In this document: in pieces, positions 12,222 to 24,020 of the stretch | How the letters are laid out: each line of letters begins with the position of its first letter | How positions within the stretch are numbered: the first letter of the stretch is position 1 | Assembly (NCBI GenBank): GCA_963969495.1 | Contig: OZ018321.1 | Span: 121,237,129-121,301,128 of the forward strand | DNA length: 64,000 nt | Origin: Ceratothoa steindachneri | Lineage: Eukaryota; Arthropoda; Malacostraca; Isopoda; Cymothoidae | Direction of reading: 5' to 3' | Made by a program: the position numbers and the translations under genes | The notes under the pieces: generated by a model | Database searches by the model: none | What the model was told of the DNA's origin: nothing | The model's input: only the letters and a program-made list of their open reading frames with translations

Positions 12222-14022
12222 TACAAGGAGTTACAAGGAAAGAGGGTAACCTAGGAGACCTTACGATCCATTCAGAGAGGGTACCTTTGGACTAGCAATC
12301 GAGCAGGCACATGGCTGCTCAATTGTTTTGCGTCCCTAAACGGCCACTTTTCAAGACTTTGTCTAGTCTTGACTTGAACTGGTCAACAGATTCACTGTTG
12401 ACAACTTCCACTGGAAGTGCGTTCCACTTACCGCAGATACTGTAAGTGAAAAAATTTCCACACAGATTGCGGTTGTAACGCTTCAGTTCAAGTTTAAAGC
12501 CGTGATTGCGCGTTCTGTTCTCACTCAGTGTCAAAATATCCCGGTAGTCAACATTGTCGAACCCTCGAAGTATTTTAAAAACTTCGATGAGCTGACCACG
12601 CAGTCTACGGGTTTCCAGCGAGAACAGATCTAATTCCCTTAGTCTATTCTCATAACTTTTATGTCGGATAAAGGGGAATCAGCTTAGTTTCCCTGGCTTG
12701 TACGCGTTTCAACCTTGCGATATCCTTTCGAAACGAAGGATTACAAAATTGTACGGCATACTCCAGGTGTGGCCGAACGAGAAAGTTGTACAGACAAAGT
12801 ACTATCTCCTTGTTACGGTATCCAAAGTGGCGCTTTATGTAGCCTAACATCCTTTGTGCTTTTTTGTCTGCCTCGATGCACTGTTTCAAGAATTTGAGGT
12901 GGCTAGTGATAGTTACACCCAAGTCCTTCTCAGTGTTACTCGATTCAAGAGCAATGCCCTAAAGGATGTACTGAGATTTGGGTTTTCGTTGGCCGATATG
13001 CATTACTTTGCATTTTCCCACGTTGAAAGGCATTTGCCACGTGTCCAACTACTCCCCAATCCTTTGAAGGTCCTCTTGGAGGCGGGCAGTGTTCCCTTCC
13101 TTTGCCACATTGATACCAAGCTTGGTGTCGTCAGCAAATTTGGAGATTTTGGCAACCATGTCTCCGTCCATTTCATTGACATAGATAATAAACAGTATTG
13201 GTCCCAGGACGGAGCCTTGAGGGACACCGCTTGATACGGGCGCCCATTCAGAGGCCCGACCATTCACCACTACGCGTTGTTGTCTGTCACTTAGCCAGCT
13301 CTCTATCCAACCTGCTACCTTGTCGTCTATGCCATGCGCACGCACTTTTCGGAGAAGGCAGCAGTGTGGTACCTTGTCAAAGGCCTTTTTGAAGTCAAGG
13401 TACACAACATCTACCGCTTTATCCCGATCATGCTCACTGAACACGAAGTGGAAGAATTCCACAAGGTTCGTCAGCAAAGACCGTTGCCTTCGGAAGCCGT
13501 GCTGGGAACTCTTCAGTAGCAGGTTTGACTTTAAATAAGACGTTATCTTGTCCACTATCATGCTTTCCATGAGTTTACCGACTATCGAAGTCAAATTGAT
13601 GGGTCGGTAGTTTGACGGATGGCTGGGGTCTCCTTTCTTAAAGATCGGAGTCACCTCCGCCTCACGACAGTCTCTAGCAACGCATCCAGTCCGGATTGAC
13701 ATGTTAAAGATAGCGCACAGATGTCGTGATACTTCATCGCACACTTTTTTCAACACCTTGGATAGAAACCCGTCCGTTCCGGGGACTTATTCTTCTTTAG
13801 GTCAGTGATCTTTTTCTTTATTTCTCCTTCGGTGAAGTCCATTACCTCCAGCTTTTCCCCCGAGTAGGAATCCGTGGGCTGGGGGATGGGACCACACTCT
13901 TTAGTAAACACTGAAGAGAAGTAGTCATTGAGCAGGTTAGCATTTTTTGCATCTGCGTGAGTTAATGCACCCTCCTCGTCCACTAAGGGCCCAATCCTAC
14001 GATGGATTTGTTTACTAGTCAA
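12222..14022 (-). mobile_element. CR1-like LINE, 5'-truncated copy 1 (reverse transcriptase)
   Basis: The reverse strand encodes the RT and C-terminal part of a non-LTR retrotransposon ORF2, in at least five frame segments. A 235-residue open piece (13049-13756) carries EVTPIFKKGDPSHPSNYRPI, HGFRRQRS, YLDFKKAFDKVPH (motif A), GVPQGSVLGPILFI (motif B) and FADDTKLG (motif C, catalytic DD). The fingers-side region lies at 13750-14022. The thumb/C-terminal region lies at 12659-12922 and 12319-12534, and includes EKDLGVTIT, LVRPHLEYAV, WNALPVEVVNSESVDQFKSR and the end GRLGTQNN. There is no endonuclease domain, so it is 5' truncated at about 14.0 kb, the usual outcome of LINE insertion. Frameshifts near 13750, 13048, 12930 and 12660 make it dead. 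The 3' end carries a short CCTTGTAACT-type tandem tail. It is closely related to the copy at 33.2-35.3 kb. Confidence 0.93.
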
Positions 14023-14029
14023 GAAATAA

Positions 14030-15715
14030 AGTTAATCCTTCGGCAAAAATGATCGCCCCAATTCATAATTTTTAAATATGAAATGGAGTTTGTTTTCTTC
14101 CGTTACAGGCAAAGGGAATCTAACTTCGCGGACATTGGTTTGAAAGCTTTAGGTTTCCTTTAGACAAGACGCTGGAATAGAATGGGAGTAGGGAAGATGC
14201 AAATTAACGGAGGATGAATTGATCTGAAATAATAAGCGAGCCAAAAAAAAGACCTGAGACTGGGTTTCAATTGATTGCATCAATGCGTAATTTGAGGAGA
14301 GAAAAGAGTTATTGGTATCATTGGGTGAGCTTTTATCAGCGATTGCATTTCACAGGGCGCTAATGAAAGAATAGTGGAGAGTAAGAGAAGGAGATGATAT
14401 AGGCGGAAGAGCAGAAATAGAATAGTTTTTAGTTATTTAAAACAAAGTGAAACCAAAGAGTATATATCCAGAGTTTTTAAGAGGTATTGAAATAGAGGGT
14501 GAACTAATTAATTATGCCTGGGGAAAATTTGTGGAAAGAATATACATAGCTAGAGTAGATATGTAAATTTGAGTAGTTGGAACCATAAGAGTGTTGAAAA
14601 CTCCTGAAACTGATTTCATTCCGCAATTGAAGAAACTTATAAAGTTTATTTTATGGTAAGATATTTAACACTTTCTTCGCCCTTATTCTGCTCTAAGAAT
14701 AGAACGGAATAGAGTAGATCAAACAGAACATAAAAACATTATACATTAAATGAGGCAACGAACAAGGTGATGAAAAATTCATAGAAGAAAACTCATTATC
14801 CCTAATTTATGTTACAATTGGTCCATAACTTGGATGTTACCAAGAAAAGTTCGTACAAACAAACCCGGGTTCTCATTAAACATGCTAGGACTTAAACCTG
14901 CCTGCAACAACCCGTTTTTAACCATATACATTTGTGAACATATGCAAAATCAAACGCTTAATCTGTAGAAAATACGCTTTACTACTCTACAAACGAACTG
15001 AATTCTTATCTTTTCTTCAACAAAAGGAGAGGTTGAGAACAGTTAATTACTTTCCTTAGGAAAATTGGCTTTGTACGAAACTTATTTCCATTAAAGATTA
15101 AAGTTTTTACTGGCGAAGTTACTTAAAATTCTTTGCTAATTAGCAGGAATTGTAAAATATATGTAACTCACGCAAGATATTAGACATACTTGTAAAATGT
15201 ATTGAGGAACGAGTCTTATGACTGGACACCTTCCTACATAGAACTCTCGACACATACTTATGGGAAGAACCCCCACATTTCACTGCCAAAATCAGATTTA
15301 ATGGTAGTAAATTAATACAGAAGGCAATACAAAATTGTCTACCTACCATCGAGAGCAAGTTTATTTTATACTGAACGAGGAAGTGCTAAATAGAAAAAAA
15401 GAGTATGATTAAAGTTAAGGCAAACAAATAAGCTTAGGAGCGATATGGTTGCAAGCGAACTTTGTTAAACGTAAATGGCTAGAGGCGAGAAGTTACCTTA
15501 GAAGCCATTAAGAACAGATAAATTTAACAAACAAGGTTATCAATTTGTAACTCTTCGCTGGAGCAAAATAGAAACATTTTCCATCCGGCTGCTAAATACC
15601 GGAAATTAGTTACAACTTCTACCCTTCTGTGATGTAAAATAGAAGAAACCTTCAACATCCGTGCTAAATACGTGTAAATAGTTGTGCAATACACCCTTTT
15701 GCGAGCATAAAAAGT
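14030..15715. other. AT-rich spacer, nothing recognised
   Basis: No open frame resembles a known family. A minus-strand open frame at 15140-15358 has a signal-like hydrophobic start but no supporting context; I regard it as chance. Confidence 0.4.
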
Positions 15716-15925
15716 TAGCTGGTTTTAGTCCTTCTATCAAGCTGCTGTGTTGCTGCTTATCAGGAGGACGTTAGCCAGGGCAAGCCCCAACTCCCCACCC
15801 TGATACCAAGTCACGGTGGTAACCTCCCTAGTAAATAGTGTTAGCTTAAAAAGAATCCGGACGGAGATTCGAACTGCTAACCCAGCGATTGCCGGGGAAA
15901 TATGCTAATCACTATACTAGCCGGA
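15716..15925 (-). mobile_element. tRNA-derived SINE
   Basis: On the reverse strand a tRNA-like head (about 15853-15924) has an A-box-like TAGTATAGTGATTAGC, as in Gly/Glu/Asp tRNAs, and a B-box-like AGTTCGAATCT. The first bases TCCGGC can pair with TCCGGA at the end of the head. The T stem and anticodon arm do not fold properly, so it is not a tRNA gene. It is followed by about 135 bases of unrelated body. The structure suits an RNA polymerase III-transcribed SINE copied by a LINE enzyme. Ends are approximate and no target duplication was found. Confidence 0.6.
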
Positions 15926-15929
15926 GGCC

Positions 15930-16785
15930 AATCAGAGATAGGAGTTGCCATCATAGTACTATCCAAACTCATCAGAACGTCTGTGTTCCTATCAAACATC
16001 TTCAAACTTTTGTCAGAAAAAATCTAATGTTTCAAAATTGAAGCTTATACAATTTTGGATGAATAAAACAAAAGTTATAAGCACCTTTTGAATCTTGACT
16101 GCTGCATCTCATTGAAGTGTGAGAGGGTCATATTGACTGGTCCTCACTCTTTCTAACTCTCACATGCTGGCTCCAAGCGCCAGACCCCGGTAACCACTTC
16201 AGCAGGTGGTCTAAAACAAGTGAAGGAAACTCCTATATGGTGGCAGGTAGATGAGAGGGGAAGGGCGAGTATAAACAGGCTTATATCTCGGTAGTCTCCT
16301 CTACTCCGCCTCACTTCATAGAGAAGGAGAACACGCTTAAGTTATTAGAGAACTGGGATTGGGTAGTCTTTGACAAGTGCCCAAGTATACCCCGCTTAAA
16401 TTCTGTGTCATGTCTGCTAGAAATAACCAACAGCAGACAGACGCAGATCAAGGGGTCGTTACGACCTGCGCTCTTAAGTCAAGTTAAGTCAAGCATAGGT
16501 ACCTAGCGTTGGCCGGGCTAAAATGTCCTGTCTCAAATAAATACAGATGCATATTGTTGGAAATTCTTATATTGCTGCGCAAAAATACCTTTGCTTACTG
16601 ATTATTATTATTATTTGTGGGGTGAAGGCTATAACCGAACAACGCAGATCCGGGATAGGTCGTATGATCGAGGTTATAATTATTGCAATCTCTCTTTCAA
16701 ATAGCCGCACTTTCTTATTATTATTAACGTTGTGGCCGCAAGAACAGATCAAACGTCTTTTCATACAGAATGTAACCAGTTCATA
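15930..16785. other. Moderate-GC spacer, unclassified
   Basis: Contains a locally GC-richer stretch (about 16130-16530) with short direct repeats (TTAAGTCAAGTTAAGTCAAG at about 16474-16493) and no recognisable coding motif. It may be part of an unidentified repeat. Confidence 0.3.
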
Positions 16786-17654
16786 ACAGTGTTCTGCTAG
16801 GCATCCAGGAAGGTCTTCCCTGTCATGGCCGTAGGGGTCACTATGCTGCATGAAATTTGCAGGTTGAGGCTACAGAGGCTTGCAGCAATTCCTTTACTCA
16901 TATGTGATAACTAAGCACAGTGAAAACACAAGTGGCCCAGTGTTTTCTATCTAAATTACCCCCAAGCAATGGCACTTGCTTCGCCAAAATTCACACTCTT
17001 TTGAATGTAATTAAAAAATAATCTTTCGCCTGATCTACCACGAAGGAACATTCTTCACTTGAATTAGAACTAAATTGAATTTAAATTCATCACTGAAGTT
17101 GAGTTGCCTCCATTGGTCATCCGTGCATGTTACGGGCTCAATGGCGAATGCAAGCCAAACCTTCTTGTTCTTTAGGCTCATCAATAGCTTGATCGCAGTT
17201 AGGCGAGCGTGAAGATTGTCATTCTCAGGTCGACGTGACAATCTGTCTGGAGACATTGAAGGACAAAATCTTACTTATTTCTCGAGGAAATGCTGCAGCC
17301 GTCTTGAAACGGTCCTTTTTCCCAAATTGGATAATTTTGAGAGTTCTCCTTTGAGATCTTATTTTTCCTACTGGTTGATTTCCCAGTGTTACATACATCT
17401 GTTTTGTCATAGGTTGATAGGATTTTATTGACTAGACATTTGTAGCGATTTACAGTCTTGGCAATAACCGAATTGAGGGATATTCTTTGTGGTGCAGCTA
17501 GAGGATCAGATTGCAGACAGAGAGGTGTTACAGTTTTCTTACGCGCGTTAAGTGGACGACAGCTAGTAAGAGAATGACCTACAGTAATCCTGGTTCTCTC
17601 TATAAGAAACTTAAGCGTTGGGATGATTTTGGCGACTTTATCAATTTTTTTCAT
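16786..17654 (-). mobile_element. Tc1-like transposon remnant, copy B
   Basis: The better preserved of two Tc1-like copies. Reverse-strand pieces in order are an N-terminal segment with KTVTPLCLQSD and then TGKSTSRK (17654-17400), KKDRFKTAAAFPREISKIL followed by SFNVSRQ (HTH/linker, 17330-17240), NDNLHARLTAIKLLMSLKNK, then TDDQWRQLNFSDEFKFNL (17215-17080), where FSDE holds the first catalytic acid. NFMQHSDPYGHD lies near 16845, matching the QDNxPxH region. Family members are about 340 residues. This copy has at least two frameshifts (near 17400 and 17220), loses the region between the first and second catalytic motifs, and shows no DLNPIE block. Same orientation and same internal order as copy A at 3.6 kb. 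Confidence 0.8.
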
Positions 17655-17847
17655 ATAATTCCCTATCCACTCATAACTTTCGTTTTATTCATCAACATTT
17701 GCATATCATTTACCTTTACGTGGTTTATGAGTGTGTAGGTTTATTTTACACCAACCTTTTTACACCTAGGATTTTCTCTGGAAGATGTTCTAAAAGAAAT
17801 ATAGGCACTCACATCTATTTAGATGATATTCTACCCCCTTTAGGATG

Positions 17848-18126
17848 CTAAAGGAGGGTATTTTTTGCTGAATGGTGAAAATAATTACAACTTATACCTT
17901 TTTCGAGGTCCAATGAACGTTTTCCTGCTTCTATGCTGAATCTAAGACAAGCATTGCAGCTTACACTCTTTGGCAAGTGGATTGAGACTTTGTTTACCTC
18001 TTGGCTGAAAATTTCGAAATAAATGTTACCTAATTCCAGATTGTGCGCAAAAGGACGATTAAAACACATCTGGCACAACGATAAGGGACAAAATATACAC
18101 CTTAATTGATGAAATAAAAGGTTCAC
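17848..18126 (-). CDS. Unrecognised 92-codon open frame, cysteine-containing
   Basis: The open frame starts MNLLFHQLRCIFCPLSLC and contains several Cys pairs (CIFC, LCQMC, SCNAC) and a KRSLDLEKGISCNYFHH stretch. The composition looks more protein-like than most frames around it. I know no family that matches. There is no obvious promoter, splice site or neighbour gene, and transposon remnants lie on both sides. It could be an exon of an unknown gene, a relic, or chance. Confidence 0.2.
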   Translation of the reverse strand: MNLLFHQLRCIFCPLSLCQMCFNRPFAHNLELGNIYFEIFSQEVNKVSIHLPKSVSCNACLRFSIEAGKRSLDLEKGISCNYFHHSAKNTLL

Positions 18127-18924
18127 ACCTCCAATTGCTCTGTTTAAGAGAAAAATAGAATAAGGATGCGAATTACCTCAAAGCATTCAATGCCTTCGTA
18201 GTAGATGGAAATGCATATACCAAAAAGAAGATGCTGGCTAAAATTTTAACGAAGCACTAAGAAAGATAATTGCCCAGTAATGGGTGAAGATGGAAGAATA
18301 AAGAGTAATCAAATTATGCACAAGAAATCCATTATTCAAGAGGTAGTTAATGCAAGTAGTTGTCAGAGTAAACGCGGGAGACTTTTGTTCATTCAGGTTA
18401 GATTATCATTTAGTATGATTATAATGCTTTAGTGTGGTCTGGCGGTAACTACAAAATTAAATAGAGGCTGATTTTTTATTAAAATATTAAGTTGAGTTTT
18501 TCCACGCGCTAATTCGTAATCCAATTGGTACATTGAGTTTTCTTGCCTCCTTTCTACTTTATTTTGAAAGTGGTAAAAAAATCGTTAAATAGGAAATTTG
18601 CTACTCTTCCCTTCCATGTTCAAAGTTGTAACCAAAAAACATCGATTTGACTGATCATGCAGTGTAGTCTTTGTATAAAATCCAATTATTTTTTTTTAAT
18701 GCAAACTTCTGGCTGCCTCTCACAGGTGTGACTCCCCCAAAAGACAAAAAAATTGAGTAAAAGTAACAACTAAAGAAAAAACAAAAAATAATAATGTAAT
18801 AATGGGTAAACAATAGATAAATTGTATTCTGCAGTGCCACATATAAGATCCAGTTCCCTTACAGACTCGGGAGTGCGATCAACATTTCAAATATATGTAT
18901 AATCTGGAGGAGACCCACCTACTC

Positions 18925-19745
18925 CTAGAAACCTATAACCCTATATCCCAGCGCGATAAAGTCTGTCCCAGACAGTAGAAACAGAAGGTATCGGCCCTTC
19001 CTCTTTCCTACTAAGACATGTCCTGGGCACGAGGCTTTCTTAGCTCCTTCAACTAAATGGTAGCGTGCTGTTTTAGGTACGAAGTAGTTCCCCATAATTC
19101 GTTCGAGGGAGCGCTGCAGCAAATGCCGCTGTCCCACGAGTGTAGTTGATTATTATGAGGCAACAAAATGACCTAATACTATCGAACTATTGAAAAAGAG
19201 ACAAAATACGATGGCGGTTACTCTGAATTACTCGGAGCTGTCTCCCAACTACTTTGCAATGCATCCCAATAGGCTGTTCAGACACATGCTATATTTTCTG
19301 TCCGTTTGGGAAAGACTGAAACGTCAGTCCGGTTGCTTAATATGTGCTGAATGTATTTTGCTTTCAGTAACCTGCTTATTGTCAGCTAGTCGTAGCCTTT
19401 TGGGTTCTCAGCATAAGACGATCTCGACATCACCGATCTGCATTAGCTCTGGGGTTAGGTTTATTACAAACGAGGGAATACGGATATTCCAATAACTCAA
19501 TGAAACTTAGCACCTTATGTGAGTCGCTTTTTATATAAAATGGTCTCTTTATCAATCACAGCGCCTAAACTCCCATATCGAGTACTGTAAGGGAAAAATC
19601 TTGGCCATGTAAATGTGCGCAACGCCTATATGAGCCTAAAAACACAATAATAGGGAGGTAGCATGGAAGCCTACTCTCACTTCTGAATTGGGGCCATCTG
19701 TGTAAACCAAAAACGGCTCCAGTGTGATATGATCTATACCTCAAG
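18925..19745 (-). mobile_element. LINE remnant with RNase H domain, copy A
   Basis: The reverse strand around 19735-19500 reads EPFLVYTDGPNSEV, the TDGS motif that opens the RNase H domain of jockey/I-type LINEs. FYIKSDSHKVLSFIELLEYP follows (the SDSqaal motif), then pieces with NADR and RLMLRTQ. RNase H removes the RNA template strand during reverse transcription. The piece at 19137-18925 occupies the place of the usual post-RNase H tail, but its match is weak. Several stops and frame changes show it is dead. The DNA aligns with the copy at 23.2-24.0 kb, for example over the shared (C/T)CGTATCGAGTA and ATGGTC(T/C)C pieces. Confidence 0.6.
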
Positions 19746-20034
19746 ATAAACTAGCGCAAGACTCCCAGTGTATTGTAAGCTTTTAGAACAGGTAAAAAAG
19801 GAGGGAATCATAGCACAGGCCTGCGTTTGAAATTTTTTTTTATGTTTCCCAGGATTTCTTTGGGGTTTCAGAATGAATACAACCTCCTGAGCTCAAAAAT
19901 GAATGTATATTTGTTCAATCAGGTCAGATTTTCTCAGTACAGCATACACCATTTTCATTGAGATTGCCTCATTTTTTCTGAATTAAAAAAAAACAAAACT
20001 TTTCTCTATCTAATAATGCATTATTACTGTTATA

Positions 20035-22405
20035 TCATATAAACAGAAATACACGTATGTAAACTATAATTCTTTTAATAAACAAAAAATAAAAGAATGC
20101 AACATAATAAAGAAAATAATTATAATTTCGAAGAACAGACGCCCTTGACGATTTTCGTTTGTGCCTGTCATCTGGTGCATCACGCTTCAAACACCAACAG
20201 TAGTCAGCAAGCATGTTTCCGTTCCATTTACACTGGTACCTGGATTCCATTGTTTTTATGTCCTGGTGGAATCTTTGTCCCTGTTCTTTACTGTAATCCC
20301 CGCAGTTGTCGGGAAAATAATCCAGATGGGACTGTAAAAAGTGTATCTTTATAGACATTGAGCTCCCAAATGTTTGAGACTTGTTAAGAGCTGATTGACT
20401 AGGGCAACATATTCTTCTAGGTTTCTTTTATTGCCTAGAAAATTGTTAACTAGAGCTTTGAAAGCTTTCCAGGCATCTTTTTCTATGTCCTTCATTGATG
20501 CATCAAATTGCTGATCAAGTTCCTGATTTGAAGTCCATCAAAAATTTCCCCATGGAGCTTAGTGTCACTGATTTGTGGAAATTTTTGAAGAAGAAATTTA
20601 AAAGCTTGGCCTACTTTATTAAGGGTTTTGACATGATTTTTCATTATGCCAAACATTATATGCAGTGGAGGGAGGAGTAATTTTTGAGGAGGCACTAAAG
20701 GTTCAGCTATCACATTGTTTGATCTAATTCCAAATGCTTCTCGTCGAGGCCAAACCTTCTTCTCATAGTGCATACTATCTGCACGACTGTCCCATAAACA
20801 TAGGAAACAGGGATGCTTCGTGTAGCCTGTTTGCATCCCAAGCGTAAGAGACACTACCTGAAAAAAATTTAGCATGGTATGTAAATTCAGTGTAATGTTT
20901 CTAAAAACAAATTCAAAGTAATATTTCTTAAAACAATAAGAATATGAATATGTACTGAAAAATCCTGTATGCCGATGCATTAAATCATCATATTGGAACT
21001 TTTTGGATATATGTACATCTTATTTTGAGTTTATTGAGTTGTGTTGTATACCTTCTCAATTAGGATAAGTTCCCCATTAACCCAATAGGATGCATTAACC
21101 TATAGGGACACACTTCAATAAAAAATATAACTCAAAAATGACTCATGATTTCCAGATTTGCATTCTTGTAAAATGTAAGTTGACCAAAAGGTGTATACAA
21201 GTATTAACAATTAAAAATGAAAATGTCAATATCAAAAACCTTAGAAATGCCAAGAGTAAAATGATCTTACCTTTAAGTCACCACATATCCTCCACTTATA
21301 GCTAGAGTAATTTGTTGCATCCAGTAATTTTTTCATATTTTCATAACTTTCAGTAGGTTGGATTAAATAGCCTATAGGAACGGAAGCTATCTTGTTAACA
21401 ATATTCAGTAACACAGCTTTTAAATTTCTACTGGAGAAATCTATGAACAGTTTCAATTCTAATGGGTTGTAGGGAATTTCAAGGGCCTTAAGAAGTCCTT
21501 TAATATTGGCGCAGTATACTAGAGAGCTGGAAGAATGCTGTAAAAAATAGCTTCGAAACTCTTGTTCTCTATTTCTGTACCCCCCTAAATGTTGTTTCTT
21601 AAGCGAGAAGATTACTTTCACGAAGTCGAGAGCCAAGAAGTTGTGTATTCGCCTTTGAAACCCCATCCCTGGTCAGGTCATTTAACTGAACTTGAGTGAA
21701 TGGTCTTGCGACCATATCATGTCTGGAAACCTGATAAGACTCAGATGTGTCATAATCTTGGTCAACTTCCATATTAATCTCTTCATGTACCTCTATATGT
21801 TCAGGGGGAGAAGGTATAGGAATTCCTGGGAAATGGGGCAGAGGTTTGATGGCAGAAGGAACATCCGGATATTCCACACTATGTTTATTCTTCTTATTTA
21901 TACCTGTGGAAAATATAATTGCATATTACATAAAGGAATTGATTTGGAGTTGCAGATAGTACATAAATGTTTAGTAAAGGATATGTTCATGCTGAAGTGA
22001 ATTATGTTAGTTTTTAATTTTATGCTAAGTATTTGCATAATAATGAGATTTTCAAGAGCCAGTATAATACAGAAAGCTTAAATACTTAATACAATGCTCA
22101 CCTTTAAGATTTGTCATGCAAAAATAGCAGTCCGTAGTGTGGTCCTTGCCATCTCTCCACACCATGGGAACACCAAAAGAGAGGGACTTCTGTTCGCCCT
22201 GACTTCAGCGTCTTAAACTTATGTAGCATCCCTTGCAGCAGATATGTGGTGCAAAACTTTTATCTTGATCTCTTAGCCTTACTCCAAAATATTCATGATA
22301 CAAAGATTTAATTACAGGAGGGATTGTACTTTGCTGCTCGGGAAAAGTCACTTTGCCGCAAACATAGCAAATTCTGTCGGAGCTATTCTTACATTTTCTG
22401 TTCAT
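20035..22405 (-). pseudogene. Multi-exon orphan gene, disrupted (CxxC-rich, HLDYFP/CWCLKRD family)
   Basis: Three exons on the minus strand. Exon 1 (22405-22102) starts MNRKCKNSSDRICYVCGKV and contains HICCKGC and, after a stop, [13 protein letters not shown]; exon 2 (21903-21271) has YPDVPSAIKPLPH, LLGSRLRESNLL, YRNREQEF, LVYCANIKGLL, LFIDFSSRNLKAVLLN and ICGDLK; exon 3 (20857 to about 20035) has TGYTKHPCFLCLWDSRAD, LLLPPLHIMFGIMK, SIKIHFLQSHLDYFPDNCG and LADYCWCLKRDAP. Splice sites look intact: donors AAAG|GTGAGC and AAG|GTAAG, acceptors TTCCACAG|G and TTTTTTCAG|G, and both joins keep the frame. I recall this protein type as recurrent and uncharacterised in invertebrate genomes; its function is unknown. 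CxxC pairs suggest zinc binding. Disruptions are TGA at 22205-22207, TAA at 21599-21601, an extra base in the C6 run at 21580-21585, and frameshifts near 20512 and 20358. Confidence 0.8.
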
Positions 22406-22456
22406 TTTTAACTCAACCACTATTATTATTATTCTTATTATTATAATGCTAAGCAA

Positions 22457-23160
22457 TTTTTAACCTGAAAAATATAAACTTATTTGCATAATTACTTAAA
22501 ATGTACACAAAATTTACTGCGAATAGAGCAGTGCAAAAACTATTCAAATTTGATGTAATATAGGAGATGTATAAACTATAAAATTATTATCACCCCCTGT
22601 ATCTCAGAAACTGGAGGTGATAGAGAAAAACGGATGACAGATTTGTATTTAAGAGGTCAATTTTATTAAGAAACACTATAGAAAACCTAAGGTACATTTT
22701 TGACGCAGACCAGTGTAGTAGCTTCCCATCTGTAGAAGCGTGTTAGGCACATCATTCGGCACTCCCAATCTGAGTTTACGCGCCTGATCTCAAAAGATTT
22801 TAGTAAGACTTGCCTTGAAATATTGAGATTAAGATTGCCATTTCTAAGGCACAATTTAGATCAAACGTAAAAAAAAGTGGGCCATTGTCGAATAGAGGTG
22901 ATAGAGAACTCGCTCGTCTAAGCGAAACATGCACAGTGTTTTAGGTAAAATGAGTGGCTTCTCCACGTCAAAAGCAAGAACCAATATAGGAAAAACTACG
23001 GAATGGATCAATCGCCAACAAGAGACGAGTGTAGTGGATCGAATGCACCATTCACAATAGACGCTCCCAAACTGAGAAAAAACAATAACTAATATAAAAC
23101 AAAATGGCAGGACTCAACCGAAATCAAATATGAAGGCAGGTTCAGGTGACGTAGGAGACC
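22457..23160. other. Spacer, nothing firmly recognised
   Basis: Includes an ATT-rich stretch at the 5' side of the orphan gene (22420-22445). The rest (22600-23160) has balanced base composition and may belong to the LINE remnant that follows, but no motif could be read. Confidence 0.3.
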
Positions 23161-23164
23161 CCCC

Positions 23165-24020
23165 TCCATTAGAAATCCAGCGAGTACCCAGCACGAACCC
23201 AAAACTTAATATGGAGGAAGACCTCTCGTTCCCAAAATTCAATAATTCGACAATCGATTATCACGAATCCGTCCCGAGTACCAAAGAACAAGTCATAGGG
23301 GCCCGATAGTCCGGTACCGAGTAGGTGACCCGTACGAAAGGATATTCTACCAACATATACCAGAGAGCCTAGAGAAATAAGCATTCGTCACAATAAAGTT
23401 TATTGAATCGCTCTAGCTGATCGCTTGGCGCTCCGCAAACTGAAGCCGCCTATGCAATGGGATAGATGTCTATGGAAAAGTAGCGGCACAATGGCACGCA
23501 TCTTTATGTTACCGCTGGCCATCTCCCATCTTTGCCACTTAGCTCGAACGGTTCACTTGATTCCTGTCATATACTCAGAGTTGCTAAGAATAAAATGATG
23601 GTCTGGTCGTCTAGTTCTTTCAAGCTCTTTGAGTTTTCATAACTGTGGTCATCTTAGTCAATCAATAACATTTCCAGAAACCACGCAGAAGACAATCTTG
23701 ACATACTTCCAGGTGGCTACACGAGTGGCTACACGAAATCTAAAAAAATGTTCGTGCGAAGATTTGAATGCCTCCCTAGTACTTAATATAGGAGGTAGGT
23801 TGCTATAAATCACAATATGGTCCCCAACCTAGTGCGTCACATAATCTCTCGTATCGAGTAAAGTATTGGAGTGAGTTCAGTCCTGAAGACAGAAACAGCA
23901 CCCAGAAGAACACCGTTTGCTTCAAACAAGGGAGACTCTGAATGATAGCCGCCCACACTTTGGAGTTGGAGCCATCCCTATGCATTCGCATAGCTACAGC
24001 ATGACAGCCAAAGCTTCTAT
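23165..24020 (-). mobile_element. LINE remnant with RNase H domain, copy B
   Basis: The reverse strand from about 24010 reads MRMHRDGSNSKVWAAIIQSL, matching the TDGSk...G.g/AA start of a LINE RNase H domain, and stays open to 23803 (62 codons). Further on, at 23384-23169, a frame with EFWEREVFLHIKFWVRAGY sits where the post-RNase H C-terminus of jockey-like LINEs is expected. It aligns with copy A at 18.9-19.75 kb in the same orientation. The first catalytic Asp is present, but frameshifts and stops separate the pieces. Decayed reverse transcriptase sequence may extend to about 25.4 kb, but I could not recognise motifs there. Confidence 0.55.

Noticed and set aside
13003..13538. Several plus- and minus-strand open frames overlapping the CR1-like LINE at 12.2-14.0 kb
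   Set aside because: They are shadow frames of the reverse transcriptase on the minus strand.
19190..19495. 101-codon plus-strand frame
   Set aside because: Antisense to the RNase H-bearing LINE remnant, which explains the open frame.
20097..20354. 85-codon plus-strand frame
   Set aside because: Antisense to exon 3 of the orphan gene (HLDYFP and CWCLKRD lie on the minus strand).
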